From Enterobacter asburiae (GTDB lineage: Bacteria; Pseudomonadota; Gammaproteobacteria; Enterobacterales; Enterobacteriaceae): DNA of 64,000 nucleotides. Shown piece by piece: positions 13,301-25,683 of this stretch. The position numbers were made by a program, and so were the translations under genes. The number at the start of each line of letters is the position of its first letter. Position 1 is the stretch's first letter. Location: the NCBI RefSeq assembly GCF_021440515.1, contig NZ_JAKCMV010000049.1, positions 1-64,000 of the forward strand, read 5' to 3'. The notes beneath the pieces were generated by a model. It had not been told where the DNA came from. It did no database searches and saw only the letters and a program-made list of their open reading frames with translations.

Positions 13301-14384
13301 GATTGCCAATATTAAGAAGTCTTTTGGTCGCACCCAGGTGCTGAATGATATCTCGCTGGATATCCCTTCCGGACAAATGGTGGCGCTGCTGGGGCCGTCC
13401 GGCTCCGGGAAAACCACGCTGCTGCGTATCATCGCCGGGCTTGAACATCAGACCAGCGGGCATATCCGCTTTCACGGCACCGACGTGAGCCGTCTGCACG
13501 CGCGTGACCGCAAGGTGGGATTTGTGTTCCAGCACTACGCGCTGTTCCGCCACATGACCGTGTTCGACAATATCGCCTTTGGCCTGACCGTGCTTCCGCG
13601 CCGCGAGCGCCCGAATGCGGCCACCATTAAGGCGAAAGTCACCAAACTGCTGGAGATGGTGCAGCTTGCCCATCTTGCCGATCGCTTCCCGGCGCAGCTT
13701 TCCGGCGGACAGAAGCAGCGCGTGGCGCTTGCCCGTGCGCTGGCGGTTGAACCGCAAATCCTGCTGCTCGACGAACCTTTCGGTGCGCTGGATGCGCAGG
13801 TGCGTAAAGAGCTGCGCCGCTGGCTGCGTCAGCTCCACGAAGAGCTGAAGTTCACCAGCGTCTTCGTCACCCACGATCAGGAAGAGGCGATGGAGGTCGC
13901 GGATCGCGTGGTGGTGATGAGTCAGGGCAACATTGAGCAGGTTGACGAGCCGGAACAGCTCTGGCGTGAACCGGCAACCCGTTTCGTGCTGGAGTTTATG
14001 GGCGAAGTAAACCGTTTGCAGGGCACCATTCGCGGCGGGCAGTTCCACGTGGGCGCGCACCGCTGGCCGCTGGGCTACACCTCCGCGCATCAGGGGCCGG
14101 TCGACCTGTTCCTGCGCCCGTGGGAAGTGGACGTCAGCCGCCGCACCAGCCTGGATTCACCGCTGCCGGTGCAGGTTCTGGAAGCTAGCCCTAAAGGGCA
14201 CTACACCCAATTGGTGGTACAGCCGCTTGGCTGGTACACCGAGCCGCTGACGGTAGTGATGCGCGACGAAGAGCCGCCGTACCGCGGTGAGCGCCTGTTT
14301 GTCGGGCTTCAGCACGCGCGGATTTATCACGGCAACGAGCGCATTGAAACGCGCGAGGATGTTGCTCTGGCGGAGTCAGCCTGA
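13290..14384 (+). CDS. cysA: Sulfate/thiosulfate ABC transporter ATP-binding protein
   Basis: CysA powers the importer by ATP hydrolysis. The 364-residue protein shows Walker [10 protein letters not shown] (35-43), the Q-loop FVFQHYALF, the ABC signature [15 protein letters not shown], Walker [12 protein letters not shown] and the switch histidine in [16 protein letters not shown]. The C-terminal 120 residues form a TOBE-like regulatory region. A good AGGAGG site lies at the end of cysW. A REP pair separates it from cysM, which suggests that distal expression is tuned at this point. Confidence 0.96.
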   Translation: MSIEIANIKKSFGRTQVLNDISLDIPSGQMVALLGPSGSGKTTLLRIIAGLEHQTSGHIRFHGTDVSRLHARDRKVGFVFQHYALFRHMTVFDNIAFGLTVLPRRERPNAATIKAKVTKLLEMVQLAHLADRFPAQLSGGQKQRVALARALAVEPQILLLDEPFGALDAQVRKELRRWLRQLHEELKFTSVFVTHDQEEAMEVADRVVVMSQGNIEQVDEPEQLWREPATRFVLEFMGEVNRLQGTIRGGQFHVGAHRWPLGYTSAHQGPVDLFLRPWEVDVSRRTSLDSPLPVQVLEASPKGHYTQLVVQPLGWYTEPLTVVMRDEEPPYRGERLFVGLQHARIYHGNERIETREDVALAESA

Positions 14385-14404
14385 TAGGTTATTAGCATGT
14401 TTAT

Positions 14405-14482
14405 CGCCCGGTGGCGCTGCGCTTACCGGGCCTACAGTTATCACTGCGTCTTGTAGGCCGGGTAAGCGAAACGCCACCCGGC
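14405..14482. repeat. REP element pair between cysA and cysM
   Basis: Two inverted REP units: CGCCCGGTGGCGCTGCGCTT...CCGGGCCTACA at 14405-14435 and TTGTAGGCCGGGTAAGCGAA...GCCACCCGGC at 14451-14482, followed by a T-run. Together they form a BIME-like structure. In E. coli such elements between operon genes protect the upstream mRNA or reduce downstream transcription. Confidence 0.85.
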
Positions 14483-14502
14483 TTTTTTATTGAGTAAAAA
14501 TC

Positions 14503-15414
14503 GTGAATACACTCGAACACACCATCGGCAACACGCCTCTGGTCAAGCTTCAGCGCATGGGGCCAGACAACGGCAGCGAAATCTGGGTCAAACTTGAAGG
14601 CAACAATCCTGCGGGCTCCGTCAAGGACAGGGCGGCGCTGTCGATGATTGTGCAGGCCGAAAAGCGCGGTGAAATTACCCCCGGCGACGTGCTGATTGAG
14701 GCCACCAGCGGCAACACCGGCATCGCGCTGGCGATGATCGCCGCGCTGAAAGGCTACCGCATGAAGCTGCTGATGCCGGACAACATGAGCCAGGAGCGTC
14801 GCGCCGCCATGCGCGCCTACGGCGCCGAGCTGATTCTGGTCACCAAAGAGCAGGGAATGGAAGGGGCGCGCGATCTGGCGCTTGAAATGGCCGAACGCGG
14901 CGAAGGCAAGCTGCTCGATCAGTTTAACAATCCCGATAACCCTTACGCGCACTACACCACCACCGGCCCGGAAATCTGGCAGCAGACCAACGGCCGCATG
15001 ACCCATTTTGTCTCCAGCATGGGCACGACCGGGACCATCACCGGCGTGTCGCGCTTTATGCGTGAGCAGGCGCCGAACGTGTCGATTATCGGATTGCAGC
15101 CGGAAGAGGGGAGCAGCATCCCCGGCATTCGCCGCTGGCCTGCGGAATACATGCCGGGCATCTTCAACGCCCAGCTTGTGGATCGGGTGCTGGATATTCA
15201 CCAGCGCGAGGCGGAGAATACAATGCGTGAACTGGCGGTACGCGAAGGGATCTTCTGCGGCGTCAGCTCGGGCGGGGCGGTAGCAGGGGCCATTCGGGTC
15301 GCCGAGGCGAACCCCGGCGCGGTCGTGGTGGCGATTATTTGCGATCGCGGCGATCGGTATCTGTCTACCGGGGTCTTTGGTGAAGAGAGTTATTCGCAGG
15401 GGGCGGGGATTTAA
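14503..15414 (+). CDS. cysM: Cysteine synthase B (O-acetylserine sulfhydrylase B)
   Basis: CysM makes cysteine from O-acetylserine and sulfide and, unlike CysK, also accepts thiosulfate, which suits its place after the thiosulfate importer. The 303-residue length equals E. coli. The PLP lysine is Lys41 in [11 protein letters not shown], and the phosphate-binding loop is in [13 protein letters not shown]. The start is ATG or the GTG just before it: GTGAATACACTC reads VNTL, and GTG is the first codon used here (14503). pdxK follows after only five bases. Confidence 0.95.
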   Translation: MNTLEHTIGNTPLVKLQRMGPDNGSEIWVKLEGNNPAGSVKDRAALSMIVQAEKRGEITPGDVLIEATSGNTGIALAMIAALKGYRMKLLMPDNMSQERRAAMRAYGAELILVTKEQGMEGARDLALEMAERGEGKLLDQFNNPDNPYAHYTTTGPEIWQQTNGRMTHFVSSMGTTGTITGVSRFMREQAPNVSIIGLQPEEGSSIPGIRRWPAEYMPGIFNAQLVDRVLDIHQREAENTMRELAVREGIFCGVSSGGAVAGAIRVAEANPGAVVVAIICDRGDRYLSTGVFGEESYSQGAGI

Positions 15415-15419
15415 GCGTC

Positions 15420-16256
15420 ATGGACATGATTTTATTCCGGGATAACGCCCGGGCGCAGCAAACCGACATTGTCGCCGTACAGTCTCAGGTGGTATATGGC
15501 AGCGTGGGTAACAGCATCGCGGTGCCCAACATTCGCACCCATCGTCTGAACGTGACGGCGGTGCCCACGGTGCTGTTCAGCAATACGCCCCACTACGACA
15601 CCTTCTACGGTGGCGTGATACCGGACGAGTGGTTCAGCGGCTACCTGAAAGCGCTGGAAGAGCGTGAGATCCTGCGCGAACTCAAGGCCGTCACGACGGG
15701 CTATATGGGCAGCGCCAGCCAGATCCAGCTGTTATCGCAGTGGCTGAAGACCATCAAAATTCAGCACCCGGAGCTGCTGGTTCTGGTTGACCCGGTTATC
15801 GGCGATATCGACAGCGGGATGTACGTGAAGCCGGATATTCCAGAAGCCTACCGGGAGCATCTGCTGCCGCTGGCGCAGGGGATCACCCCAAACGTGTTCG
15901 AGCTTGAGATTTTAAGCGGCAAATCCTGCCGTACACCGGACAGCGCTATCGAGGCGGCACAAGGATTGCTCTCGGATACGCTCAAGTGGGTGGCCATCAC
16001 CAGCGCGCCGGTAGCGGACGATCCGGAAAACATTCACGTCGTGCTGGTAACGAAAGAGGGCGTGACGGTCAGCGCGCACCCGCGCGTCGCCACCGATCTG
16101 AAAGGGACGGGCGATCTGTTCTGCTCGGAGCTGGTAAGCGGTATCGTCGGGGGCAAAACCGTTGCCGATTCGATTCGCATGGCCGGGGATAGGGTGACTG
16201 ACGTGATGATCTATACGCAGTCGAAAGGCTATGACGAGCTTATCTTGCCAGCATAA
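15420..16256 (+). CDS. pdxK: Pyridoxal/pyridoxine/hydroxymethylpyrimidine kinase
   Basis: PdxK phosphorylates pyridoxal, pyridoxine and pyridoxamine in the B6 salvage pathway. The 278-residue ribokinase-fold protein compares with 283 in E. coli and is more diverged than its neighbours in the C-terminal third. Typical blocks are [41 protein letters not shown] and the anion-hole motif [13 protein letters not shown] with its catalytic Asp. It starts five bases after cysM, so the kinase for PLP is probably translated together with a PLP-dependent enzyme. A bidirectional terminator ends it. Confidence 0.93.
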   Translation: MDMILFRDNARAQQTDIVAVQSQVVYGSVGNSIAVPNIRTHRLNVTAVPTVLFSNTPHYDTFYGGVIPDEWFSGYLKALEEREILRELKAVTTGYMGSASQIQLLSQWLKTIKIQHPELLVLVDPVIGDIDSGMYVKPDIPEAYREHLLPLAQGITPNVFELEILSGKSCRTPDSAIEAAQGLLSDTLKWVAITSAPVADDPENIHVVLVTKEGVTVSAHPRVATDLKGTGDLFCSELVSGIVGGKTVADSIRMAGDRVTDVMIYTQSKGYDELILPA

Positions 16257-16288
16257 ACAAAAATGGCGCCCGAAGGCGCCATTTTTTT
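16257..16288. terminator. Bidirectional terminator between pdxK and crr
   Basis: A 10-bp perfect stem (AAATGGCGCC, loop CGAA, GGCGCCATTT, 16261-16284) has A-runs on the left and T-runs on the right, so it can end both pdxK (plus strand) and ptsHI-crr (minus strand). Confidence 0.92.
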
Positions 16289-16300
16289 GTGCGGCAAGAA

Positions 16301-16810
16301 TTACTTCTTGATGCGGATAACCGGGGTTTCACCCACGGTCACGCTGCCGGACAGTTTGATCAGTTCTTTGATTTCGTCCATGTTGGAGATAACAACCGGC
16401 GTCAGGGTAGACTTGGCTTTTTCTTCCAGCAGTGGCAGATCGAATTCAATCACCGGATCGCCAACTTTAACGCGCTGGCCTTCTTCCGCGATACGTTTGA
16501 AGCCTTCGCCTTTCAGTTCAACGGTATCAATACCGAAGTGAACGAACAGTTCGATACCGCTATCGGATTCGATAGAGAACGCATGGTTGGTTTCAAAAAT
16601 CTTACCGATGGTGCCGTCAACTGGAGCAACCATTTTGTTGCCAGTTGGTTTGATAGCAATGCCATCACCAACGATTTTCTCAGCAAACACTACATCCGGC
16701 ACGTCTTCGATGTTGACGATCTCGCCGGAGAGCGGAGCAACAATCTCAATAGTTCCGGAGTCTTTCTTATCATCAGAAACCAGAGATTTCAGTTTATCGA
16801 ACAAACCCAT
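16301..16810 (-). CDS. crr: PTS glucose-specific EIIA component (EIIA-Glc)
   Basis: EIIA-Glc relays phosphate from HPr to glucose and other permeases, and is the central signal of carbon catabolite control through inducer exclusion and adenylate cyclase. At 169 residues the protein matches E. coli. His76 (FETNH) and the phosphorylated His91 (LFVHFGIDT) are both present. It is the last gene of ptsH-ptsI-crr, 40 bp after ptsI. E. coli also has internal crr promoters in ptsI; these were not resolved here. Confidence 0.97.
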   Translation of the reverse strand: MGLFDKLKSLVSDDKKDSGTIEIVAPLSGEIVNIEDVPDVVFAEKIVGDGIAIKPTGNKMVAPVDGTIGKIFETNHAFSIESDSGIELFVHFGIDTVELKGEGFKRIAEEGQRVKVGDPVIEFDLPLLEEKAKSTLTPVVISNMDEIKELIKLSGSVTVGETPVIRIKK

Positions 16811-16850
16811 GATCTTCTCCTAAGCAGTAAATTGGGCCGCATCTCGTGGA

Positions 16851-18578
16851 TTAGCAGATTGTTTTTTCTTCAATGAACTTGTTAACCAGCGTCATTAACT
16901 CGTCCGTTGTCGGTTGAGCAAGAGCCTGCTCTGCTAACACCTTCGCATCTTCGAAGTTCGTGTTACGGATAATCTTCTTAATGCGTGGAATGGAAATGGC
17001 GCTCATAGAGAATTCGTCCAGACCCATACCCAGCAACAGAAGTGTAGCACGTTCGTCGCCTGCAAGCTCACCACACATGCCAGTCCACTTACCTTCTGCA
17101 TGAGAAGCATCAATAACTTGCTTAATAAGCGTCAGTACGGACGGTGACATTGGCTGGTAGAGATGTGAAATCATATCATTACCACGGTCAACTGCCAGGG
17201 TGTACTGCGTTAAATCATTGGTACCGATACTAAAGAAATCAACTTCTTTGGCTAAATGACGCGCAATCGTCGCGGCTGCTGGGGTTTCTACCATCACGCC
17301 CACTTCGATTGATTCGTCAAACGCTTTACCTTCGTCACGTAGTTCCTGTTTGTAGATTTCGATCTCTTTCTTCAGTGCACGCACTTCTTCAACAGAGATG
17401 ATCATCGGGAACATGATGCGCAGTTTACCGAAAGCGGAAGCACGCAGAATCGCGCGTACCTGGTCACGCAGGATCTCTTTACGATCCATTGCGATACGCA
17501 CTGCACGCCAGCCCAGGAACGGGTTCTCTTCTTTCGGGAAGTTCATGTACGGCAGCTCTTTGTCACCACCGATATCCATGGTACGCACGATGACCGCCTG
17601 AGAGCCACAGGCTTCAGCAACGGCTTTATACGCAGCAAACTGTTCTTCTTCAGTTGGCAGCGCGTCGCGGTCCATGAACAGGAATTCAGTACGATACAGA
17701 CCAACACCTTCCGCACCGTTGCGCTCAGCGCCGTCAACGTCACGTACGGTACCGATGTTCGCGCACACTTCAACCTGATGTCCGTCCAGCGTGATAGCTG
17801 GCAGATCTTTCAGTTTAGCGAGTTCCGCTTTCTCGGTGGCAACCTGCTCCTGAACGGTGCGCAGTCGCTCGATCTCTTCGTTTGATGGATTAACGTAAAC
17901 AGCGTTGTTCACGGCATCCAGAATCAGATAGTCGTCGTTTTTAACCTGAGAGGTCACGCTACCGGTACCCACGATGGCAGGCAGTTCAAGAGACCGCGCC
18001 ATGATAGAGGTGTGGGAGGTACGGCCACCTGCGTCAGTGATGAAACCCAGCACCTTGTTCAGGTTCAGCTGTGCGGTTTCAGACGGGGTCAGGTCAGCAG
18101 CAACCAGGATAACTTCGTCCTGAATGGCGCTCAGATCGATGATTGCCAGACCCAGGATGTTGCGCAGCAGGCGCTTACCGATGTCACGTACGTCAGCCGC
18201 ACGCTCTTTCAGGTATTCATCATCCAGTTCTTCCAGGGCAGTCGCCTGACCTTCGATAACTTCATGTGCAGCCGCGTCGGCCGTCATGCCTTTATCTTTA
18301 ATCAGGGCTATGATTTCCTGCTCCAGCTCCTCATCTTCGAGCAACATAATGTGCCCTTCGAAGATGGCTTCTTTTTCTTCACCGAAAGTTTCGCCAGCTT
18401 TAGTTTTGATCGTTTCCAGCTGCGCTGATGCCTTGGCACGACCGCTCAGAAAACGTTCAACTTCCTGATCAACCTTGTCGGCAGAAATTTTTTTCCGGTC
18501 GATGACGATCTCGTCTTCTTTCAGCAGAAGTGCTTTGCCGAAAGCGATACCCGGGGATGCTAAAATGCCTGAAATCAT
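16851..18578 (-). CDS. ptsI: PTS enzyme I (phosphoenolpyruvate-protein phosphotransferase)
   Basis: Enzyme I takes phosphate from phosphoenolpyruvate and passes it to HPr. The 575-residue length equals E. coli. The phosphorylated histidine is His189 in [17 protein letters not shown]. The C-terminal PEP-binding barrel shows [47 protein letters not shown] and the GMCGELAGD loop with the catalytic Cys. Middle gene of the pts operon, 44 bp after ptsH. Confidence 0.97.
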   Translation of the reverse strand: MISGILASPGIAFGKALLLKEDEIVIDRKKISADKVDQEVERFLSGRAKASAQLETIKTKAGETFGEEKEAIFEGHIMLLEDEELEQEIIALIKDKGMTADAAAHEVIEGQATALEELDDEYLKERAADVRDIGKRLLRNILGLAIIDLSAIQDEVILVAADLTPSETAQLNLNKVLGFITDAGGRTSHTSIMARSLELPAIVGTGSVTSQVKNDDYLILDAVNNAVYVNPSNEEIERLRTVQEQVATEKAELAKLKDLPAITLDGHQVEVCANIGTVRDVDGAERNGAEGVGLYRTEFLFMDRDALPTEEEQFAAYKAVAEACGSQAVIVRTMDIGGDKELPYMNFPKEENPFLGWRAVRIAMDRKEILRDQVRAILRASAFGKLRIMFPMIISVEEVRALKKEIEIYKQELRDEGKAFDESIEVGVMVETPAAATIARHLAKEVDFFSIGTNDLTQYTLAVDRGNDMISHLYQPMSPSVLTLIKQVIDASHAEGKWTGMCGELAGDERATLLLLGMGLDEFSMSAISIPRIKKIIRNTNFEDAKVLAEQALAQPTTDELMTLVNKFIEEKTIC

Positions 18579-18622
18579 AACCCTACCTTACTTGTGACTG
18601 ATATTAAAAAGAACCCGGAAAC

Positions 18623-18880
18623 TTACTCGAGCTCAGCCATCAGTTTAACCAGATGCTCAACTGCTTTCTGCTCGTCTTCACCTTCCGCAGAGATGGTTAC
18701 AACGGTGCCCTGAGTCAGGCCCAGAGTTTGCAGTTTGAACAGGCTTTTTGCGCTAGCGCTTTTGCCGTTGGAAGTCACGGTGATTTCAGAAGTGAAGCCT
18801 TTCGCTTCTTTAACAAACTGAGCAGCAGGGCGGGTGTGCAGACCGTTCGGAGCGGTAATGGTAACTTCTTGCTGGAACAT
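18623..18880 (-). CDS. ptsH: PTS phosphocarrier protein HPr
   Basis: HPr carries phosphate from enzyme I to all sugar-specific EIIA proteins. The 85-residue protein has the active histidine at His15 ([12 protein letters not shown]) and the second conserved site around Ser46 ([13 protein letters not shown]). The start is supported by GGGGAA upstream. It is first in the operon; the long upstream region should carry the catabolite-sensitive promoters known in E. coli. Confidence 0.97.
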
Positions 18881-19147
18881 TGTATTTCCCCAACTTATAG
18901 GTTTAGTGTTGTGGAACTAAAGTCTAGCCTGGCGACTGAACTTTAGCCTGTATTGTTAGCGCTGACGTTTCGATCGTCATTAAACATTATGCAGTGAAAG
19001 CAAGACTTGAACCAAATCATAAAATCGATTCAGCAACGCTATTTCGTTCACTGATTAATTTCGCGCATCAAAATAATTGCTGGTTTAAATACCAGACCCA
19101 ACGGGGTGAATCAATGCCAGGAGAGGTAAAACTTTGAAGCAGGCCAC
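18881..19147 (-). promoter_or_regulatory. ptsH upstream region (promoters and leader)
   Basis: No gene is visible in the 317 bp between ptsH and cysK other than the cysK terminator. The stretch is AT-rich in its distal half. Read on the minus strand it contains the TAGACT hexamer near 18927-18932, a reasonable -10 for a start about 35-40 bases before ptsH. In E. coli this region has CRP- and Cra-controlled promoters; I could not place those sites with confidence here. Confidence 0.5.
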
Positions 19148-19175
19148 AAAAAAGCACCCGAAAGGGTGCTTTTTT
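19148..19175 (-). terminator. cysK terminator
   Basis: A 10-bp stem (AAAAGCACCC, GAAA tetraloop, GGGTGCTTTT) flanked by A- and T-runs, 23 bp beyond the cysK stop codon. It also shields the ptsH promoter region from cysK read-through. Confidence 0.9.
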
Positions 19176-19197
19176 ACGCGTTCTTAACATGCTGGCA

Positions 19198-20169
19198 TTA
19201 CTGTTGCAGTTCTTTCTCTGTGAAAAGATCGGCAAACAGTGCTGTGCTTAAGTAACGCTCACCCGAAGAGGGTAGAATAACCACTATATTCTTATTGGTA
19301 AAGGTTTCATCTTCCTGGAGTTTCAGCGCGGCTGCTACAGCGGCACCGGAAGAGATACCCGCCAGGATACCTTCTTCATCCATCAGACGACGTGCGGTAG
19401 AGATCGCTTCTTCATTGGTGATAGCAACGACCTTATCAATCAGTTTCAAATCCAGGTTGCCCGGAATAAAGCCCGCGCCGATACCCTGAATTTTATGTGG
19501 ACCAGGCTTGATCTCTTCGCCCGCCAGCGCCTGTGCGATAACCGGGGAATCCGTTGGCTCAACCGCCACGGTAATCAGATCTTTTTTGCCTTTGGTGCCT
19601 TTAATGTAGCGGGTCACGCCGGTCAGCGTGCCGCCGGTACCTACGCCCGCGATAAACACATCAACCTGACCATCGGTATCTTCCCAGATTTCAGGGCCGG
19701 TGGTTTTCTCGTGAATTTCCGGGTTTGCCGGGTTGCTGAACTGCTGAAGCAAAAGGTACTTTGCCGGATCGCTGGCAACAATTTCTTCGGCTTTCTGGAT
19801 AGCGCCTTTCATGCCTTTTGCGCCTTCGGTCAGAACCAGGTTCGCACCCAGCGCCTTCAGCAGCTTACGACGTTCGATACTCATGGTTTCAGGCATGGTC
19901 AGCGTCAGCTTGTAGCCGCGCGCGGCAGCGACATAGGCCAGAGCGATACCGGTGTTACCGCTGGTTGGTTCAACCAGCTCAACGCCTGGTTTCAACACGC
20001 CACGTTTTTCAGCATCCCAAATCATATTGGCACCGATACGGCATTTTACGCTGAAGCTTGGGTTACGAGATTCTACCTTCGCAAGAATGCGTCCATTACC
20101 GATACGGTTCAGTCGAACCAGGGGCGTATGACCGATAGTCAGCGAGTTGTCTTCATAAATCTTACTCAT
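19198..20169 (-). CDS. cysK: Cysteine synthase A (O-acetylserine sulfhydrylase A)
   Basis: CysK condenses O-acetylserine with sulfide to give cysteine, and forms the cysteine synthase complex with CysE. The 323-residue length equals E. coli. PLP Lys42 lies in [14 protein letters not shown], and the phosphate loop is in [27 protein letters not shown] and [12 protein letters not shown] are typical of CysK. The gene is monocistronic between its own terminator and a 151-bp leader containing a perfect hairpin. Regulation by CysB is expected from the family. Confidence 0.96.
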   Translation of the reverse strand: MSKIYEDNSLTIGHTPLVRLNRIGNGRILAKVESRNPSFSVKCRIGANMIWDAEKRGVLKPGVELVEPTSGNTGIALAYVAAARGYKLTLTMPETMSIERRKLLKALGANLVLTEGAKGMKGAIQKAEEIVASDPAKYLLLQQFSNPANPEIHEKTTGPEIWEDTDGQVDVFIAGVGTGGTLTGVTRYIKGTKGKKDLITVAVEPTDSPVIAQALAGEEIKPGPHKIQGIGAGFIPGNLDLKLIDKVVAITNEEAISTARRLMDEEGILAGISSGAAVAAALKLQEDETFTNKNIVVILPSSGERYLSTALFADLFTEKELQQ

Positions 20170-20209
20170 GGCCTGTCCTTAACTGTATGAAATTGGGATA
20201 CCGACCCAG

Positions 20210-20230
20210 CATACCTGTAGAACAGGTATG
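20210..20230 (-). promoter_or_regulatory. Perfect hairpin in the cysK upstream region
   Basis: A 9-bp perfect stem with a three-base loop (CATACCTGT-AGA-ACAGGTATG) lies 40 bp upstream of the cysK start. It lacks a T-run, so it is not a standard terminator. It could be an operator palindrome or an mRNA 5' stem; no known regulator motif is assigned. Confidence 0.5.
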
Positions 20231-20320
20231 GGGAAGTAAGGAATTCGCATATCTATATGCTGCAAGGAAATAATGGGTATCAGTATGGAATAAGGGGGGG
20301 CATAAGGCCACCCCTGCGGC

Positions 20321-21082
20321 CTATCTCCACAACGCATGTTGATTGCGATAACAGTCGACCCACATCGCCGTCGCGCCGCATACCGCAACCGGCATAATGA
20401 ACAGGTTAAGGAAGGGGATCATGGTGAACAGGCTGGTAAGCGCGCCGAATTGCATGTTGGCGACCTTCTGCGTGCGCAGGGCAGTGCGCATCTCTTTAAA
20501 AGGCACTTTGTGGTTATCAAAAGGGTAGTCGCAGTACTGTATCGCCAGCATCCACGCGCTAAACAGGAACCACAGCACCGGCGCGACCGTCTGACCGATA
20601 CCTGGCACGAAATAAAGGATTAGCAGCACGATGGCGCGAGGCAGATACCAGGCGAACTTTTGCCATTCACGCTTCATGATGCGCGGGAGATCTTTCATTA
20701 TTCCCAGCACGCCGGTGTCGGGCGGCGTGGCCCCCGTGAGTCGCGCTTCGAGCTGTTCCGCCAGCAGACCGTTAAACGGCGCGGCAATCCAGTTGGCTAT
20801 CGTCGAGAAGAAATAGCCGAACACCAGCAGCACCGAGATCACCACGACCGGCCACAGCACGTAGCTCAGCCATTGCAGCCAGTCCGGCACGTAGCTCATC
20901 AGGGCTGGAACCCAGCTTTCGAGTTTTGTGAACAGCCACCAGAATGCACCGCCCATTAATAAGATGTTGATCAGCAGAGGTAAAATGACAAAGCGGCGGA
21001 TACCCGGAAGCGAAACGAGTTTCCATCCCTGTGAGAAATAATAAATGCCGCTGCGAGGGGCGGATGTTGAGGTTGAAACCAT
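20321..21082 (-). CDS. cysZ: Sulfate permease CysZ
   Basis: CysZ is an inner-membrane sulfate transporter that feeds cysteine synthesis. The 253-residue protein matches E. coli CysZ in length, with hydrophobic segments at about 27-50, 68-95, 145-172 and 205-240. Signatures include [35 protein letters not shown] and [21 protein letters not shown]. The next gene on the same strand is cysK, 151 bp away. The divergent neighbour is zipA. Confidence 0.95.
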   Translation of the reverse strand: MVSTSTSAPRSGIYYFSQGWKLVSLPGIRRFVILPLLINILLMGGAFWWLFTKLESWVPALMSYVPDWLQWLSYVLWPVVVISVLLVFGYFFSTIANWIAAPFNGLLAEQLEARLTGATPPDTGVLGIMKDLPRIMKREWQKFAWYLPRAIVLLILYFVPGIGQTVAPVLWFLFSAWMLAIQYCDYPFDNHKVPFKEMRTALRTQKVANMQFGALTSLFTMIPFLNLFIMPVAVCGATAMWVDCYRNQHALWR

Positions 21083-21312
21083 GACCAGGCTGTACTCCTT
21101 TTTTCACAACCAGTGGAATTGCCCGACTATCTTATCCACTTATGGATCAATGACCAGTTCGGAAATGTTCGAAAAAACAGCAAAAAGCACGATTTAGCGC
21201 ATCTTTATGCTGTGAATGCTCCGGACACACTTGCACTTGAGTTAAACGGCAAATACTCTTAGTGAGTAAATGTTTGCCGTGGTGGCAAGGTGTTAGAACA
21301 ACAGAGAATATA

Positions 21313-22302
21313 ATGATGCAGGATTTGCGTCTGATATTAATCATTGTTGGCGCGATCGCCATAATCGCTTTACTGGTACATGGTTTCTGGACCAGCCGTA
21401 AAGAGCGCTCTTCTATGTTTCGCGATCGCCCACTCAAGCGCATGAAGTCAACTCGTGACGACGATGACGTTGAAGACGACATCGACGATAGCGACGACGG
21501 CGTGGGTGAAGTTCGCGTTCATCGGGTCAATACTGCGCCCGTTGCGGGTCATGGGGAGCATGATGCACCTCGCCCTGCGCAGCACCAGTATCAACCGCCG
21601 TATGCTTCTGCACAGCCGCGTCCGCAACCTGCTCCACAGCCGGTTGAAGAGCCGGTGCGCCAGCCGCAGCAGCCCGTACATCAGCAGCCTGTTCAGCCTC
21701 CGGTGCAACAACCGGTACAGCAGCCCGCGCCGCAGCCTGTGCAACAACCCGTACAGCAGCCCGTTCAACAGCAACCTGTTCAGCACGCTCAGCCTCAGCC
21801 TGCGCCACAACCCGCGCCCGTTCAGCACGTTGAGCCAGAACCGGTTGTAGAAGAAGCGCCGGTCGTTGAAAAACCACAGCGCAAAGAAGCCGTGATCATC
21901 ATGAACGTGGGCGCCCATCACGGCACTCACCTGAATGGCGACGTTCTGCTTAACAGCATTCAACAGGCTGGCTTCAAGTTTGGCGACATGAATATTTTCC
22001 ATCGTCATCTCGGCCCGGATGGTAGCGGCCCGGCGCTGTTCAGCCTGGCTAATATGGTTAACCCAGGCACGTTTGACCCGGAAATGACCGGTGATTTCGT
22101 GACGCCTGGCGTCACCATCTTCATGCAGGTGCCGTCTTACGGTGACGAACTGCAAAACTTTAAGCTGATGCTCCAGTCTGCTCAGCACATCGCTGATGAA
22201 GTCGGCGGCGTGGTGCTGGACGACCAGCGTCGAATGATGACGCCGCAGAAACTGCGCGAATATCAGGACCGCATCCGCGAAGTTAAGGAAGCCAACGCGT
22301 AA
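21313..22302 (+). CDS. zipA: Cell division protein ZipA
   Basis: ZipA anchors FtsZ to the inner membrane at the division site. The start MMQDLRLIL is chosen by homology and gives 329 residues; the frame is open 17 codons further. The order is an N-terminal membrane anchor (about 5-27), an acidic/basic charged stretch (about 35-75), a long Pro/Gln-rich linker (about 95-190) built of imperfect QQPVQQPV-like units, and the C-terminal FtsZ-binding domain starting [14 protein letters not shown]. The anchor has no cleavage site (N-out, C-in type). ligA follows after a terminator. Confidence 0.96.
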   Translation: MMQDLRLILIIVGAIAIIALLVHGFWTSRKERSSMFRDRPLKRMKSTRDDDDVEDDIDDSDDGVGEVRVHRVNTAPVAGHGEHDAPRPAQHQYQPPYASAQPRPQPAPQPVEEPVRQPQQPVHQQPVQPPVQQPVQQPAPQPVQQPVQQPVQQQPVQHAQPQPAPQPAPVQHVEPEPVVEEAPVVEKPQRKEAVIIMNVGAHHGTHLNGDVLLNSIQQAGFKFGDMNIFHRHLGPDGSGPALFSLANMVNPGTFDPEMTGDFVTPGVTIFMQVPSYGDELQNFKLMLQSAQHIADEVGGVVLDDQRRMMTPQKLREYQDRIREVKEANA

Positions 22303-22330
22303 TCGTCGCGTTTACTTCAACTCCTCCTCA

Positions 22331-22354
22331 ACCCCCGCCTGTCGGGGGTTTTTC
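22331..22354 (+). terminator. zipA terminator
   Basis: A stem of ACCCCCG and CGGGGGT around a short loop, followed by TTTTTC, begins 28 bases after the zipA stop codon and ends 16 bases before the ligA start, so part of ligA mRNA may come from read-through. Confidence 0.8.
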
Positions 22355-22361
22355 TCATTGA

Positions 22362-24386
<2,025 letters not shown>

Positions 24387-24387
24387 C

Positions 24388-24603
24388 GTGGAAAAAGAAC
24401 AGCTCGTTGAAATTGCCAATACCGAGATGCCGTTCGGCAAGTACAAAGGCCGCAGGTTGATTGATGTGCCGGAGGAGTACCTGCTGTGGTTCGCCCGTAA
24501 GGATGAATTTCCTGCCGGGCGGCTTGGCGAGCTGATGGCTATCACTCTGCTGATTAAAACAGAAGGGCTGACCCAGCTGGTTCAGCCCCTGAAACGTCCT
24601 TAA
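24388..24603 (+). CDS. ypeB: Small conserved protein YpeB (DUF3820)
   Basis: A 71-residue protein starting with GTG (MEKEQLVEIAN), one base after the ligA stop, so it is likely translated by coupling to ligA. It has the DUF3820 signature MPFGKYKGRRLIDVPEEYLLWF and the conserved LKRP end. The function is unknown; the constant pairing with ligA hints at DNA metabolism, but that is inference. The last four bases overlap the convergent yfeH. Confidence 0.9.
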   Translation: MEKEQLVEIANTEMPFGKYKGRRLIDVPEEYLLWFARKDEFPAGRLGELMAITLLIKTEGLTQLVQPLKRP

Positions 24604-25595
24604 GCTTTTGCGGCGCGGGTCTCTTCCTGCGCCAGCTTTTCGGTCTGGGCTTTGTAACGACGTGCCAGCACCGCGCAGACCATCAGCTGGATCTGATGGA
24701 AAATCATCAGCGGCAGCACCATCATCCCAATCACCGACGTCGGGAACAGAATGTTTGCCATCGGGATCCCGTTCGCCAGGCTCTTTTTCGAACCGCAGAA
24801 GACAATGGTGATCTCATCCGCTTTGTTAAAGCCGCATTTGCGCGCCACAAAGACATTCACCGCAATCACGATCGCCAGCAGAACGATACTCACAATGGCG
24901 ATAAACAGCAGTGACCCCACGCCAACCTTGTGCCAGATGCCGTTCACAACGGCTTCGCTAAAGGCAGAGTAAACTACCAGCAGAATCGACGTCTGGTCCG
25001 TTTTCGAGATCCACTTCTTGTGCTTCGCCACAAACGCCCCGGTCCACGGACGAGAAAGGTGCCCAAGCACGAACGGCAACAGCAGCTGCAAACAGATTTT
25101 ACCGACCTGCTCAAGGTTGCCTTCCGCGCCGTGCATGTTCATCAGCAGCCCAACCAGCAGCGGAGAGACAAAAATACCGAGCAGGCTGGATGCCGAGGCG
25201 GAACAGACCGCCGCCGCCACGTTACCGCCCGCAAGCGACGTAAAGGCGATGGCAGACTGCACGGTGGCCGGAAGAATGCACAGATAAAGGAACCCGGTAT
25301 AGATGGCAGGATCGACATTGACCGGCGCCCACCAGGCAAACAGCACGCCGAGGATGGGGAACAAGATAAAGGTGCTGCACATTACCCACAGATGCAGCCG
25401 CCAGTGGCTACCGCCTGCGATAATGGCTTCGCGCGAGAGCTTGGCACCGTGCATAAAGAACAGCAGCGCGATGGCCGCGGTGGTCAGCCCTTCAAAGAAA
25501 GGAACGAAACTGCCGCGCGCCGGGAAAAACGAGGCCAGCAGAACGACGGTAATTAACGTAAGCGTGAACGGATCGAGAATACGGAAGAGTTTCAT
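24600..25595 (-). CDS. yfeH: Bile acid:sodium symporter-family protein YfeH
   Basis: A 331-residue integral membrane protein of the SBF/BASS superfamily with about nine to ten helices, nearly the length of E. coli YfeH. Conserved features are FFMHGAKLSREAIIAG, LPATVQSAIAFTSLAGGNVAAAVCSASASSLLG and the C-terminal CGSKKSLANGIPMANILF. The substrate is not known for this subgroup. It is convergent with ypeB (4-bp overlap) and divergent from the LysR gene yfeR, a layout that usually means the regulator controls the transporter. Confidence 0.92.
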   Translation of the reverse strand: MKLFRILDPFTLTLITVVLLASFFPARGSFVPFFEGLTTAAIALLFFMHGAKLSREAIIAGGSHWRLHLWVMCSTFILFPILGVLFAWWAPVNVDPAIYTGFLYLCILPATVQSAIAFTSLAGGNVAAAVCSASASSLLGIFVSPLLVGLLMNMHGAEGNLEQVGKICLQLLLPFVLGHLSRPWTGAFVAKHKKWISKTDQTSILLVVYSAFSEAVVNGIWHKVGVGSLLFIAIVSIVLLAIVIAVNVFVARKCGFNKADEITIVFCGSKKSLANGIPMANILFPTSVIGMMVLPLMIFHQIQLMVCAVLARRYKAQTEKLAQEETRAAKA

Positions 25596-25683
25596 AGGGA
25601 CTCCTTAAACAGATATCGCTATTGTGCTTTTTTCCGTTTGAGAAATAAAATTGATTTATTGCATCTATTCATGAGTAAAACAG

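Noticed and set aside
21527-21877. 116-codon Ala/Glu-rich frame antisense to the zipA linker
   Set aside because: It is the reverse reading of the Pro/Gln repeats in zipA, with no ribosome site.
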